A DNA stretch of 14,877 nt from positions 1-14,877 of the forward strand of contig JBIKXS010000054.1 of the NCBI GenBank assembly GCA_044355655.1. Reading direction: 5' to 3'. Positions 1 through 7,570 of the stretch are shown piece after piece. Position 1 is the stretch's first letter. The number at the start of each line of letters is the position of its first letter. The notes beneath the pieces are model-generated. The model saw nothing but the letters and a program-made list of their open reading frames with translations, was not told the origin of the DNA and did not search any database. This DNA is from UBA3064 sp023258775. GTDB lineage: Bacteria > Pseudomonadota > Gammaproteobacteria > Burkholderiales > Burkholderiaceae_E. The position numbers and the translations under genes were made by a program.

Positions 1-578
1 GAAAAAAGCCAATCGTCGTAGCGGTTTTCTGGGAGGATTACCACCATCCGTTTTTCGTCATCAGCTTTGTGAAATTGTTTCATCAATGGGTGTTGTTCCG
101 CATTGATAGTTATCATGGTGAAACTATGCTGTTCTATCCCATGAGGAGACTTCCACCATGCCCAAAGCCCAGCAATACCCATCGGTAGCCCGTCGGATCG
201 GCTAATCTGCGTCGCTACCGCCTTGCCTGAACGCCAGTCAGGTTCGAAGATGCTCTCCGCTGGGATGATGCAATGTTGTACCTTTTTCCAGGCGTCTCGA
301 AAGCTTGGCTTGCTCGCAATCGTCTCCGACCGAGCGTTATAAGTTTGGCGAGCTATCTTGTTATCTTTTGCCCAGTGCGGAATAAGGCCAAAAGTGCCGA
401 GTAAAACCTCTCTGTCGGGCACGGCTTCATCCCCAACATCAGCAAAGCGGTGTCGACGAAAAAACGGCGCACTGTAGCCTGGCCAAATGTCAAAGCGTGC
501 GCCTTCGGGTAGATCAGACGTACCGAAGTAGCGTTTTAACCGCTCTGCTTCTCGTACCGCTTGATAGTGGCTACACAT
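1..578 (-). CDS. SRAP (YedK/HMCES-like) abasic-site protein, C-terminus cut by window edge
   Basis: The minus-strand frame starts at 578 and stays open to base 1, giving 192 residues without a stop, so the C-terminus lies outside the window. The protein opens MCSHYQ, which puts Cys2 at the mature N-terminus after Met removal. In the SRAP family this cysteine forms a thiazolidine crosslink with abasic sites in single-stranded DNA. Other family landmarks are present: GLIPHWA (residues 64-70), YNARSET with Asn81 (80-86), IIPAESIFEPDW with Glu108 (104-115), and His170 in QFHKADDEKRM. These match the Cys/Asn/Glu/His active set known for YedK. The role would be shielding abasic DNA in the cytoplasm during replication stress. 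It lies downstream of the HAD gene but is separated from it by a candidate terminator, so it is probably transcribed alone. Family assignment is firm; a link to the catabolic genes nearby is not implied. Confidence 0.9.
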   Translation of the reverse strand, partial: MCSHYQAVREAERLKRYFGTSDLPEGARFDIWPGYSAPFFRRHRFADVGDEAVPDREVLLGTFGLIPHWAKDNKIARQTYNARSETIASKPSFRDAWKKVQHCIIPAESIFEPDWRSGKAVATQISRSDGLPMGIAGLWAWWKSPHGIEQHSFTMITINAEQHPLMKQFHKADDEKRMVVILPENRYDDWLF

Positions 579-639
579 GGGGAAGACCTTGTGCCCTGGG
601 TACCGTCAACCTAAAGTAATCACGCCGGCTTAGGCGATT

Positions 640-663
640 AAAAAGCGAGTCCTTCAGTTCGCT
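640..663 (-). terminator. Possible Rho-independent terminator after the HAD gene
   Basis: Read on the minus strand, AGCGA (663-659) pairs with TCGCT (648-644) across a 10-base loop and is followed by a short T run (644-640). It begins 13 bases beyond the HAD stop codon. The stem is only five base pairs, so this is a weak call. Confidence 0.35.
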
Positions 664-675
664 CAATTTGTAGCT

Positions 676-1371
676 TTAATCCAGTATTAGGCTTGCAAGC
701 TCGTCGAAACGATCAACGATATGATCGTAGGCGCGGTTTGGCAGGGGATCAGGTGGGCCCGCCGGGCCCCATTCATCGGGTCGACGTACAAAGGCTGTCT
801 TGAAGCCTACGTCTTGAGCCGCATTCAAATCGAAGTTGTGGCAGGCCACCATCAAGATCTCCTCGGGCTTCAGGCCGAGCCAGGCTGCAGCCGTTTGATA
901 GGCCTCTGGATGGGGTTTGTACACACCAATCATCTGGCAGGAAATGATACCGTCCCAAACAATACCGTTCAGACGCGACACATCGATTACGAGCGAGCAT
1001 GGCAACATCGTGAATGAAATCACCGGTTGTTGCTCGCGCATTAATTTCAGTGCTGCTGGAAAATCCTCCCAAGCGCGTAACCGGTGCCACCCACGCCAGA
1101 GCTGATCGGCAGCCTCCGGACTTAGATCGGGCAGCTTATAGCTAGCGATGGTTGCTTGAAGCGTTTGCCAGTGGACGTCATCCATATGAAAACTAGGTTT
1201 CATCTGGCCTACGATACCTTTCATGGTGTTTCGACGCCATGTGTTAACAAAATCGTGACGGTCAAACTCAAGTACTTTCCATGATTCAACGTTCATAACG
1301 TCATGAAAAAGACTTGTATGCCAATCGAGTACGGTACCACCTGTATCGAATGCAATCGCTTTATACTTCAT
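676..1371 (-). CDS. HAD-superfamily hydrolase, haloacid dehalogenase type II-like
   Basis: A 231-residue protein of the size usual for type II haloacid dehalogenases (about 220-240). Motif I is AFDTGGTVLDW, with the nucleophile Asp at residue 9 and Thr13. The residue two after the nucleophile is Gly rather than the second Asp found in HAD phosphatases, which favours dehalogenase-like chemistry. A Ser/Thr-containing motif II (ISFTM, about 119-123), a Lys in VYKPHPEAY (about 150-158) and motif IV MVACHNFDLNAA (about 174-185) follow in the expected order. Motif IV carries His-Asn where characterised L-2-haloacid dehalogenases have Ser-x-Asn, so the substrate may not be a 2-haloacid. Two tandem ATGs occur at 1374 and 1371. 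I prefer 1371 because GAGG (1382-1379) then sits 7 bases upstream. Cytoplasmic, soluble. It is last in a minus-strand series with the peroxiredoxin-like and DUF3237 genes. Confidence 0.85.
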   Translation of the reverse strand: MKYKAIAFDTGGTVLDWHTSLFHDVMNVESWKVLEFDRHDFVNTWRRNTMKGIVGQMKPSFHMDDVHWQTLQATIASYKLPDLSPEAADQLWRGWHRLRAWEDFPAALKLMREQQPVISFTMLPCSLVIDVSRLNGIVWDGIISCQMIGVYKPHPEAYQTAAAWLGLKPEEILMVACHNFDLNAAQDVGFKTAFVRRPDEWGPAGPPDPLPNRAYDHIVDRFDELASLILD

Positions 1372-1452
1372 CATTAAACCTCGTTGGAATACTTCATGCG
1401 CTTAGGCTTCTTCTAAGTGATTGTCAGGTTTAAGGCGCATTCGATTGGTCAC

Positions 1453-1467
1453 CGAACTTAAAGTTCG
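1453..1467. repeat. Perfect 15-bp inverted repeat over the peroxiredoxin-like stop codon
   Basis: CGAACTT and AAGTTCG flank a single A. The repeat covers the stop codon (1460-1458) of the minus-strand peroxiredoxin-like gene. No T run follows on either strand, so it is not a standard terminator. It could act as a 3' mRNA hairpin or a protein-binding site, or be chance. Confidence 0.4.
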
Positions 1468-2006
1468 CCCATGTATTCGCCGCGTGCTGGGTAGTCTTTG
1501 GCAATCGCGAAGTCAATTGCGCCTAGCAAATCTTTGAACGAGGGCCGCGCAAATGGCATCGTCTGTGTCGAACCGTAATACAAATTGCCATCGGCGCGAA
1601 TGATATACACACCGGGTTCACTAAATAGCGCTGGCTCTTCAATGCCTAGGGATGTTTTGCCGCGGGAGGTGCTGATGTAAAGACCCCATTCACGCGCAGT
1701 TGCAAGGTTTAGACCATAGCCAATCTTGAGGTGATTTGCCTTAATTTTTTCTGCCATCTGGGCGGCGCGCTCGGCGCTATCGCTGCTTATTGCAAGCACC
1801 TGAACACCACGGCTGTTAAAGGCAGGAACCAGCTCCTCAAGTTCGATTAAATATTTGATGCATATTGGGCAATGTAAGCCTCGATAAAAAACCACGAGGG
1901 TGAACTTCTCGGCATCCTGGAATGCGCTATCAAATTGGCTGCCTCCGAGCACAGAAACATTTAAACTTGGCACGGCTTTTCTGGGTGTTAATGCCTTGAT
2001 CTGCAT
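1458..2006 (-). CDS. Peroxiredoxin-like (AhpC/TSA, thioredoxin-fold) protein
   Basis: A 182-residue thioredoxin-fold protein. After an N-terminal strand region comes LVVFYRGLHCPICIKYL (about residues 37-53), with Cys46 and Cys49 as a CxxC pair at the peroxidatic position. The segment VQVLAISSDS (about 68-77) and the later SEPGVYIIRADGNLYY fit the AhpC/TSA fold, in the group usually labelled peroxiredoxin-like family protein. Its role would be peroxide reduction or thiol-disulfide exchange in the cytoplasm; no signal peptide is seen. The frame can be extended to an ATG at 2024, but I chose 2006 because GGGAG (2018-2014) is spaced 7 bases from it and MQIKALTPR is a natural start. It lies between the DUF3237 and HAD genes on the same strand, with gaps of about 90 bases. 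The physiological partner cannot be told from sequence. Confidence 0.82.
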   Translation of the reverse strand: MQIKALTPRKAVPSLNVSVLGGSQFDSAFQDAEKFTLVVFYRGLHCPICIKYLIELEELVPAFNSRGVQVLAISSDSAERAAQMAEKIKANHLKIGYGLNLATAREWGLYISTSRGKTSLGIEEPALFSEPGVYIIRADGNLYYGSTQTMPFARPSFKDLLGAIDFAIAKDYPARGEYMGEL

Positions 2007-2013
2007 ATGATGA

Positions 2014-2018
2014 CTCCC
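2014..2018 (-). promoter_or_regulatory. Ribosome binding site deciding the peroxiredoxin-like start
   Basis: GGGAG on the minus strand, 7 bases before the ATG at 2006. It lies inside the longer frame that starts at 2024, which argues for the shorter protein. Confidence 0.6.
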
Positions 2019-2101
2019 TGTCATTGATCGCGTTGTTGAGCGTACCAGCGATTGCTAGACTTTCATGATGTTCGATGCTGATTTATCGAAATTTGCCCGG
2101 C

Positions 2102-2569
2102 TCACATAACACGATAGAAACTCAGGAAAACGCCATCGGTTGCGCGGCGACCAGTGCCGATAAACTGGCTTTCGTGTAACCAACGCCAAGCCGGTGAGGC
2201 GCTCTCCAAGCGCGGCTGGCAGCGAAAATACACTTCTGAAGGATCGACGGGTTCAGCGCGAATGATGCGCTGCGAATTCTCAAGCGAAGTGAATCTCAGC
2301 GCCCTGTTTTGTACAAAAATCAAGGCACCATCGGTAGCCTCGATAACGTAGCGGGCGTCAAGATGGGCTTGCGTGCCTTCACCAAGGATGAGCTGAAAGT
2401 CAGCGCCGCAATCGAGAATTTTTCCTTGCAAACGAGGGCCAGAAACCCTGCCACCGGTGATCGGTATGATTCTGCGAACACCTGCAGGTGTTAAGCCTAT
2501 TTCAACAGGCACAGAGATGCTCACCGCTAAATCGCATACATGCTCAAGTTCGGGTGGCGCTAGTGTCAT
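2102..2569 (-). CDS. DUF3237 (UPF0311) family protein
   Basis: A 155-residue protein matching the layout of DUF3237. It has an N-terminal sulfur-free beta region with GLTPAGVRRIIPITGGRVSG (about 26-45), then LDARYVIEATDGALIFVQNRALRF (about 70-93), then VYFRCQPRLESASPAWRWL, then a C-terminal VFLSFYRVM. The family is a small beta-barrel of unknown biochemical role that often sits among aromatic or steroid catabolic genes. The frame is open to an ATG at 2656, but the ATG at 2569 is preferred because an AAGG element lies just upstream and MTLAPPELEHVCDL resembles other family members. It is divergent from iorA and heads the minus-strand group with the peroxiredoxin-like and HAD genes. Function is not assigned; only the family is supported. 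Confidence 0.85.
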   Translation of the reverse strand: MTLAPPELEHVCDLAVSISVPVEIGLTPAGVRRIIPITGGRVSGPRLQGKILDCGADFQLILGEGTQAHLDARYVIEATDGALIFVQNRALRFTSLENSQRIIRAEPVDPSEVYFRCQPRLESASPAWRWLHESQFIGTGRRATDGVFLSFYRVM

Positions 2570-2602
2570 GATCGGATCCTTCCCTATTTTTCGATCGCAG
2601 TG

Positions 2603-2621
2603 TTTATATGGGTATGACCCA
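2603..2621 (-). promoter_or_regulatory. Candidate -10 element and 13-bp inverted repeat upstream of the DUF3237 gene
   Basis: TGGGT-ATG-ACCCA (2609-2621) is a perfect inverted repeat. It abuts a minus-strand TATAAA (2608-2603) lying 34 bases before the DUF3237 start. No good -35 hexamer is seen. The layout suggests an operator placed over a promoter, but this is inference from one site. Confidence 0.35.
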
Positions 2622-2671
2622 AAAGCAAATGACGTCGAACAAATCGATTCTGTCAAATTCTAAACATTCAT

Positions 2672-2700
2672 TTGCTTGTGGCTTCGGAGCGAGATAAATT
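2672..2700 (+). promoter_or_regulatory. Candidate sigma-70-type promoter for the iorAB-dctPQM block
   Basis: TTGCTT (2672-2677), a 17-base spacer and TAAATT (2695-2700) precede the iorA start by about 80 bases. The matches are partial (3/6 and 4/6 to consensus). This is the best-spaced pair in the divergent region on the plus strand. Confidence 0.35.
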
Positions 2701-2770
2701 CCGAAAGGCTAGCGGGTAAGGTGTTGGCCTGGATTTTCAGTTGAACCTGTCGCCGAATGCTGGTTTACAT

Positions 2771-2776
2771 GGAGAG
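2771..2776 (+). promoter_or_regulatory. Ribosome binding site deciding the iorA TTG start
   Basis: GGAGAG with a 6-base gap to the TTG at 2783. The earlier in-frame TTG at 2741 has no comparable element, so this site favours 2783. Confidence 0.65.
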
Positions 2777-2782
2777 ATTGCC

Positions 2783-4930
2783 TTGGAAGTTTCATTTCAC
2801 GAAGAAGTAAAAGCGCTGCAATTGGCAGCAGGTGAGACTTTCAATGGTGAAGGCATACTGGCTGTTACGAAAGCCTTATTGCAATCAGGCGTCACTTATG
2901 TCGGGGGTTACCAGGGGTCTCCTATTTCTCACCTGCTTGATGTGATGGTGCAAGCCAGACCCTATTTGAGTACGTTGGGCGTGCATGTTGAAGCCTGCAC
3001 CAATGAATCGTCTGCAGCAGCAATGTTGGCTGCTTCGATTATGTATCCCGTTCGAGGTGCAGTAACCTGGAAGTCGGTTGTTGGCACCAATGTGGCTTCA
3101 GATGCACTGTCGAACCTGGCTTCGCCAGGCGTGATGGGTGGGGCCCTGATTGTCGTTGGTGAGGACTATGGCGAAGGCGCCAGCGTGATTCAGGAGCGGA
3201 CTCATGCTTTTGCAATGAAGTCTGCGATCTGGCTCATCGATCCACGTCCCAACTTGCCAACGATTGTTCAGATGGTTGAACAAGCCTTTGAGTTGTCCGA
3301 GGCCTCAAATACACCAGTCATGATGAGCTTGCGTATCCGCACTTGCCATTTGCAAGGAAGCTTCATCGCTAAGGATAATCGCGCGCCTGAAATTTCGAGT
3401 GTTCATTTGCAATCGACGGCTAGCAGTTTTAGTTATGACCGTTTGGCTCACCCGCCCGCAACGTTTAAGCAAGAAAAGCTCAAGTACGAGGTGCGGATGC
3501 CGGCCGCTCGTCGATACATCGAGGCAGCAGGCCTCAACGAGTGCTTTGAAGGTTCATATTCGAGCTTGGGTCTTGTGGTTCAGGGTGGCCTGTACAACAC
3601 GCTGATTCGGGCGCTCCAACAGCTCGCACTGGCAGACGCCGGAGGACAAAGCCCAATTCCTTTGCTTGTGCTTAATGTGGTCTATCCCTTGGTGCCAGAG
3701 CAAATCACTCGCTTTTGCCAAACGAAAGTCGCCGTGTTGGTGCTTGAGGAAGGGCAGCCGGAGTTTATCGAAAAGGACATCGCGACCCATTTGTATCGCA
3801 CGGGTAGCCGAACACACTTGGCAGGGAAAAGCCACTTGAGCATGGGCGGGGAATACAGCGCTGAATTAATGGTTAGGGGCCTTGTCAGTTTCTTGTCCGA
3901 GCACGCCCCGCAGTTGCTGGGTCCACAGCCATGGGCTGTTGAGCAAACCCTCGCTCGCGTTCGTCAGCAGGCGATTGATGTATTGGGCGCTAGCGTGCCG
4001 CCAAGGCCACCTAATTTTTGCACCGGCTGCCCCGAGCGCCCCGTGTTTGCTGCGCTTAAGTTAGTTGAGCGGCAAGTGGGAAAACTTCATATCTCAGCGG
4101 ACATAGGTTGTCATTCCTTTGCTACCTTTGAGCCTTTTTCTTTTGGTCAATCGATTTTGGGTTACGGTATGAGCATGGCCTCAAGCGCCGCGGTTAAGAA
4201 CTTTTCCTCCCAAAGGCCGGTGGCCATCATGGGAGACGGAGGTTTCTGGCATAACGGCCTTTTGTCTGGGGTGTCATCAGCCCTACTGAATCGTGGTGAC
4301 GGTGTTTTAGTCATTATGAAAAACGGTTACACCTCGGCAACAGGCACGCAGGAAACGGTCTCTACGCCGGTCTCGGAGGCCAAACGCGTTGCTCAAGGAG
4401 GTAGCGCTACTGGAAGCGAGATGACAATCGAGCGCACCTTGCAGGGTATGGGGCTCAAATGGCTGCGCACGGTGCACAATTATCAGGTGTCAAGTGTTCG
4501 TGATGTTTTGCTGGAAGCGATCACATCATCCTACAAAGGACTCAAAGTTATTGTGGCCGAGGGGGAGTGCCAGCTGGAGCGACAACGCCGCTTGCGACCC
4601 TTACGTGCCAGGCAACTCGCTCAAGGCTTGCGCACCTTACGCATAAGGTATGGTATCGATGACGAAACATGTACCGGTGACCACTCCTGCATCCGTTTGT
4701 CGGGTTGTCCGACTTTGACGGTGAAAGCGTCGCGTGATCCGCTCAAAATCCATCCCGTGGCGCATGTGACAAACGCCTGCGTGGGATGTGGCTTATGTGG
4801 TGAGGTCACCGATGCAGCGGTGTTGTGCCCCTCATTTCATCAAATTGAAATTATCCAAAATCCGACTTGGTGGGATCGTCTTTGTGATCGTATCAACCGA
4901 TGGTTTATCGATGGATTGCAGAGGGCGTGA
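2783..4930 (+). CDS. iorA: Indolepyruvate (2-oxoacid):ferredoxin oxidoreductase, alpha subunit
   Basis: A 715-residue thiamine-diphosphate enzyme subunit that, with IorB, oxidatively decarboxylates arylpyruvates or related 2-oxoacids to acyl-CoA, passing electrons to ferredoxin. Domains in order: a pyrimidine-binding domain (GEGILAVTKALLQSGVTYVG near 22-41; EACTNESSAA near 70-79), a transketolase C-like middle domain (about 255-375), the CTGCPER signature (413-419), and a pyrophosphate-binding domain with GDGGFW (484-489) and MKNGYTSATG (512-521). A C-terminal ferredoxin-like domain follows. There the second Fe-S motif is complete (Cys666, 669, 672 and 682), but the first is C-x5-C-x5-CP (Cys630, 636, 642), one cysteine short of the usual four. 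The TTG start at 2783 is chosen because GGAGAG lies 6 bases upstream; an earlier TTG at 2741 would add 14 residues. Its stop overlaps the iorB start by one base. Cytoplasmic. Substrate identity is inferred from family only. Confidence 0.9.
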   Translation: MEVSFHEEVKALQLAAGETFNGEGILAVTKALLQSGVTYVGGYQGSPISHLLDVMVQARPYLSTLGVHVEACTNESSAAAMLAASIMYPVRGAVTWKSVVGTNVASDALSNLASPGVMGGALIVVGEDYGEGASVIQERTHAFAMKSAIWLIDPRPNLPTIVQMVEQAFELSEASNTPVMMSLRIRTCHLQGSFIAKDNRAPEISSVHLQSTASSFSYDRLAHPPATFKQEKLKYEVRMPAARRYIEAAGLNECFEGSYSSLGLVVQGGLYNTLIRALQQLALADAGGQSPIPLLVLNVVYPLVPEQITRFCQTKVAVLVLEEGQPEFIEKDIATHLYRTGSRTHLAGKSHLSMGGEYSAELMVRGLVSFLSEHAPQLLGPQPWAVEQTLARVRQQAIDVLGASVPPRPPNFCTGCPERPVFAALKLVERQVGKLHISADIGCHSFATFEPFSFGQSILGYGMSMASSAAVKNFSSQRPVAIMGDGGFWHNGLLSGVSSALLNRGDGVLVIMKNGYTSATGTQETVSTPVSEAKRVAQGGSATGSEMTIERTLQGMGLKWLRTVHNYQVSSVRDVLLEAITSSYKGLKVIVAEGECQLERQRRLRPLRARQLAQGLRTLRIRYGIDDETCTGDHSCIRLSGCPTLTVKASRDPLKIHPVAHVTNACVGCGLCGEVTDAAVLCPSFHQIEIIQNPTWWDRLCDRINRWFIDGLQRA

Positions 4931-6504
4931 TGGCGCAGCGCAGTAGGCACGACAGCCCTAAGCCTGAGCAAGCACTGCGTTCAATTTTGGTCGCAGCCCT
5001 GGGCGGGGAGGGCGGTGGTGTGTTGGCAAATTGGCTGGTTAGCTGTGCTCAGCAAGCAGGTTTGGCAGTTCAGGCCACCTCGGTTCCGGGCGTGGCACAA
5101 AGAACTGGTGCTACGAGTTACTACATCGAATTTCTTACGCAGCCAACAAAATCGCTCCAGCCCGTGTTTGCATTATCTCCAATGCCTGCCCAAGTGGATG
5201 TGGTGGTCGCAAGCGAGTTGCTTGAAGCCGCACGTATGATGGAGCGCGGCTTCGTTACGCCTGATAAGACCTGCTTGATTGCGTCAACAAGCCGCGTTTA
5301 CACCACACTTGAGAAGATGCAAATGGGCGACGGGCGTTTCGATTCACAACGCATGCTCGATCTCGCCAAGACCATGGCCCAACGTGCAGTGCTCTTTGAT
5401 ATGGCAGCGCTCACCCAAGCCCATCAAACCGTTGTGTCAGCAGTGATGTTTGGTGCATTGGCTGGTGCAGGGGTTCTGCCATGGTCGCGTGAACTTTGTG
5501 AGCAAGTTATTAGCGCATCAGGCAAAGGCGTTGCCGCAAGCTTGTCGGGATTTAATGCTGCCTTTTTGAAAGCGTCGTTGTCATCCACCGCTGAGAAGCC
5601 GAATGCCGATGCTGGCGACGATCAAGATTTAGAACAACCGATCATAAGCCCGCTATGGCTTGATCGGCTTGCCGAATTACCTCCATCGCTGCGCAAACTT
5701 TCTTCGATAGGTGTGGCGCGTTGTATCGATTTTCAGGACGAAGCTTATGCCCAGGATTACCTTGAGAAACTCAAGAGATTGGTGACATCAACGTGTCAGC
5801 GCGAAGCGAGTCTTCAAGCGGTAGAAACTGCGGCAAGGCATTTAGCGCTATGGATGTGTTACGAAGATGTGATCCGTGTCGCTGACCTCAAGACTCGACC
5901 CGAACGATTTGCACGAATTCGGGTTGAGGCTCATGCTCAGCCGCTCGATATTCTGAGAGTGGTTGAGCATTTCAAACCAGGTCTTGATGAAATCGCCGCT
6001 GTACTTCCCGAAAAGCTTGGAAAGGCGCTGCTTGCCTGGGCACAAAGGCGTCGTGGCAAGCCCTGGCATTTGGCCTTGCACATTCGCTCAAGCAGCATCT
6101 GGGGTTACTTGATGCTCCGGGCACTCGCGCGCTTGCGTCCGTGGCGTCGCATGTCCTTGCGCTTTTCGCAAGAAAAAGTGAGCATTGAATTGTGGTGGGA
6201 ATCGATGTGTGCTTTATTGCCAAAATCAGCAGCATTTGCCGAAGTACTGGCTGGACTACCCCAAGTCCTTAAAGGCTACGGCGACACCCAATTACGTGGT
6301 CGATTGAATTTTGAACGCTTGTGGCAAACCCATGTTGTGCCTGCTCTTCATGGGGGCAAGGACTGGCAGCAGGCTATCGAGCAATTCCAACTTGCATTGG
6401 CGGCAAGCCTGGCCGACCCTGAGGGCACGCTGAACAAGACTTATCGTTCTAAGCCCGTGCTTTGGCTTAAACAAGACGAATCGGTCTCGGGTAAAACAGC
6501 CTGA
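4930..6504 (+). CDS. iorB: Indolepyruvate oxidoreductase beta subunit with long C-terminal DUF6537-type extension
   Basis: A 524-residue partner of IorA. The first 200 or so residues form the pyruvate:ferredoxin oxidoreductase gamma-type domain, with glycine-rich ALGGEGGGVLANWL (23-36) and SVPGVAQRTGATSYY (51-65), both typical of the fold that contacts CoA and the alpha subunit. Archaeal IorB is only about 200 residues. Here a further 300 or so residues follow a linker near 220-235. They include a cationic helical stretch (ALLAWAQRRRGKPW; LRALARLRPWRRMSLRF) resembling the DUF6537 domain found at the end of fused proteobacterial Ior proteins. The ATG at 4930 overlaps the iorA stop (TGATG), which indicates translational coupling. 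The gap to dctP is 37 bases, so one transcript is likely. The function of the C-terminal extension is unknown. Confidence 0.87.
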   Translation: MAQRSRHDSPKPEQALRSILVAALGGEGGGVLANWLVSCAQQAGLAVQATSVPGVAQRTGATSYYIEFLTQPTKSLQPVFALSPMPAQVDVVVASELLEAARMMERGFVTPDKTCLIASTSRVYTTLEKMQMGDGRFDSQRMLDLAKTMAQRAVLFDMAALTQAHQTVVSAVMFGALAGAGVLPWSRELCEQVISASGKGVAASLSGFNAAFLKASLSSTAEKPNADAGDDQDLEQPIISPLWLDRLAELPPSLRKLSSIGVARCIDFQDEAYAQDYLEKLKRLVTSTCQREASLQAVETAARHLALWMCYEDVIRVADLKTRPERFARIRVEAHAQPLDILRVVEHFKPGLDEIAAVLPEKLGKALLAWAQRRRGKPWHLALHIRSSSIWGYLMLRALARLRPWRRMSLRFSQEKVSIELWWESMCALLPKSAAFAEVLAGLPQVLKGYGDTQLRGRLNFERLWQTHVVPALHGGKDWQQAIEQFQLALAASLADPEGTLNKTYRSKPVLWLKQDESVSGKTA

Positions 6505-6541
6505 GTGAGCCTTTATAACCAACTAACCTAAGGAAAAAACC

Positions 6542-7570
6542 GTGAAAAAAACTTCTAAGACCGCATTGCATATCCTTGCTGCTACTGTGTTGGGTAGCGG
6601 TGTTAGCCATGTGAATGCGCAGGATAAAGCAGTCGAGTTAAAGTTTGCACATTGGTTACCCGGTACGCATGCATTGGCTAAGACTGGTTTTGAGCCCTGG
6701 GCTAAATCGGTTGAAGCTGCATCTAACGGGTCTATCAAGATTGCTTTTTTCCCCGCTCAGCAATTGGGTAAAGCGGCGGCGCACTACGATATGGCCAGAG
6801 ATGGTATTGCAGATATGACTTGGGTCAACCCCGGGTATCAGGCGGGCCGATTTCCAATGATCGCGGCCGGTGAATTGCCCTTCTTAATCAGTAAACCTGG
6901 CCCAGGTTCGGCAGCACTCGATAAGTGGTATCGCACGTATGCCGTAAGTGAGATGAAGGATGTGAAGTTTTGCTTTGCGCATGTTCATGTAGGTACCATC
7001 CACAGCAAAAAGCCTATTACAGAACCTGGTCAACTTAAAGGCATGAAAATCCGTTCGGCCAACGGTACCGTCTCACAAACCATGTCGTTGTTAGGTGCAA
7101 CCAATGTGCAGGTGTCTGCGCCCGAAGCCCGCGATGCACTCGAAAAAGGTGTTGCTGATGCGATTACTTTTCCCTGGAATTCGATTATTTCTTTTGGTAT
7201 CGACAAAGCAGTAAAAAATCATACCGATATGCGTTTGTATGCAGCTGACTTTGTCTGGGTGCTCAATAAGACTTGGTACGACAAACTGGCTGCTGCTCAG
7301 AAAAAAGTCATCGATGATCACTGCAACAATGATTGGGCAGCCAAGGTTGGTGCTGCCTGGGGCGACGAGGAAGATGCTGGCCAGGGCAAGCTTGAAAAGC
7401 AAGGGCACAACATTGTGAAGATCACACCTCAACAATTAGATGCCTGGAAAAAGGCCGTTGAGCCAATTAACCAGCAATGGATTGAGGCAGCCAATAAAGT
7501 CGGCGTCAATGGCCAACAGGCACTCGCAAGTCTCAGACAGGAGCTCAAAAGCCGCGGCGCCGGGCAGTGA
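6542..7570 (+). CDS. dctP: TRAP transporter periplasmic solute-binding protein (DctP family)
   Basis: A 342-residue exported protein that captures an organic acid for the DctQM membrane unit. The N-terminus is a clear signal peptide (KK, then a hydrophobic core, cleavage likely after Ala26 in HVNA|QD). FAHWLPGTHALAKTGFEPWA and the downstream GMKIRSANG segment follow the DctP fold. Arg171 in KIRSA corresponds to the conserved arginine that salt-bridges the substrate carboxylate in this family. The start is GTG at 6542, with AAGGAA about 7 bases upstream. The stop overlaps the dctQ ATG. Placement right after iorAB suggests that the imported solute, or a product of it, feeds the 2-oxoacid oxidoreductase. 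TRAP proteins for aromatic acids are known in other proteobacteria, but the ligand here cannot be read from sequence. Confidence 0.92.
   Translation: MKKTSKTALHILAATVLGSGVSHVNAQDKAVELKFAHWLPGTHALAKTGFEPWAKSVEAASNGSIKIAFFPAQQLGKAAAHYDMARDGIADMTWVNPGYQAGRFPMIAAGELPFLISKPGPGSAALDKWYRTYAVSEMKDVKFCFAHVHVGTIHSKKPITEPGQLKGMKIRSANGTVSQTMSLLGATNVQVSAPEARDALEKGVADAITFPWNSIISFGIDKAVKNHTDMRLYAADFVWVLNKTWYDKLAAAQKKVIDDHCNNDWAAKVGAAWGDEEDAGQGKLEKQGHNIVKITPQQLDAWKKAVEPINQQWIEAANKVGVNGQQALASLRQELKSRGAGQ

Noticed and set aside
2678..2700. Sigma-54 promoter upstream of iorA
   Set aside because: A TGGC is present but no GC lies at the required 10-base spacing.
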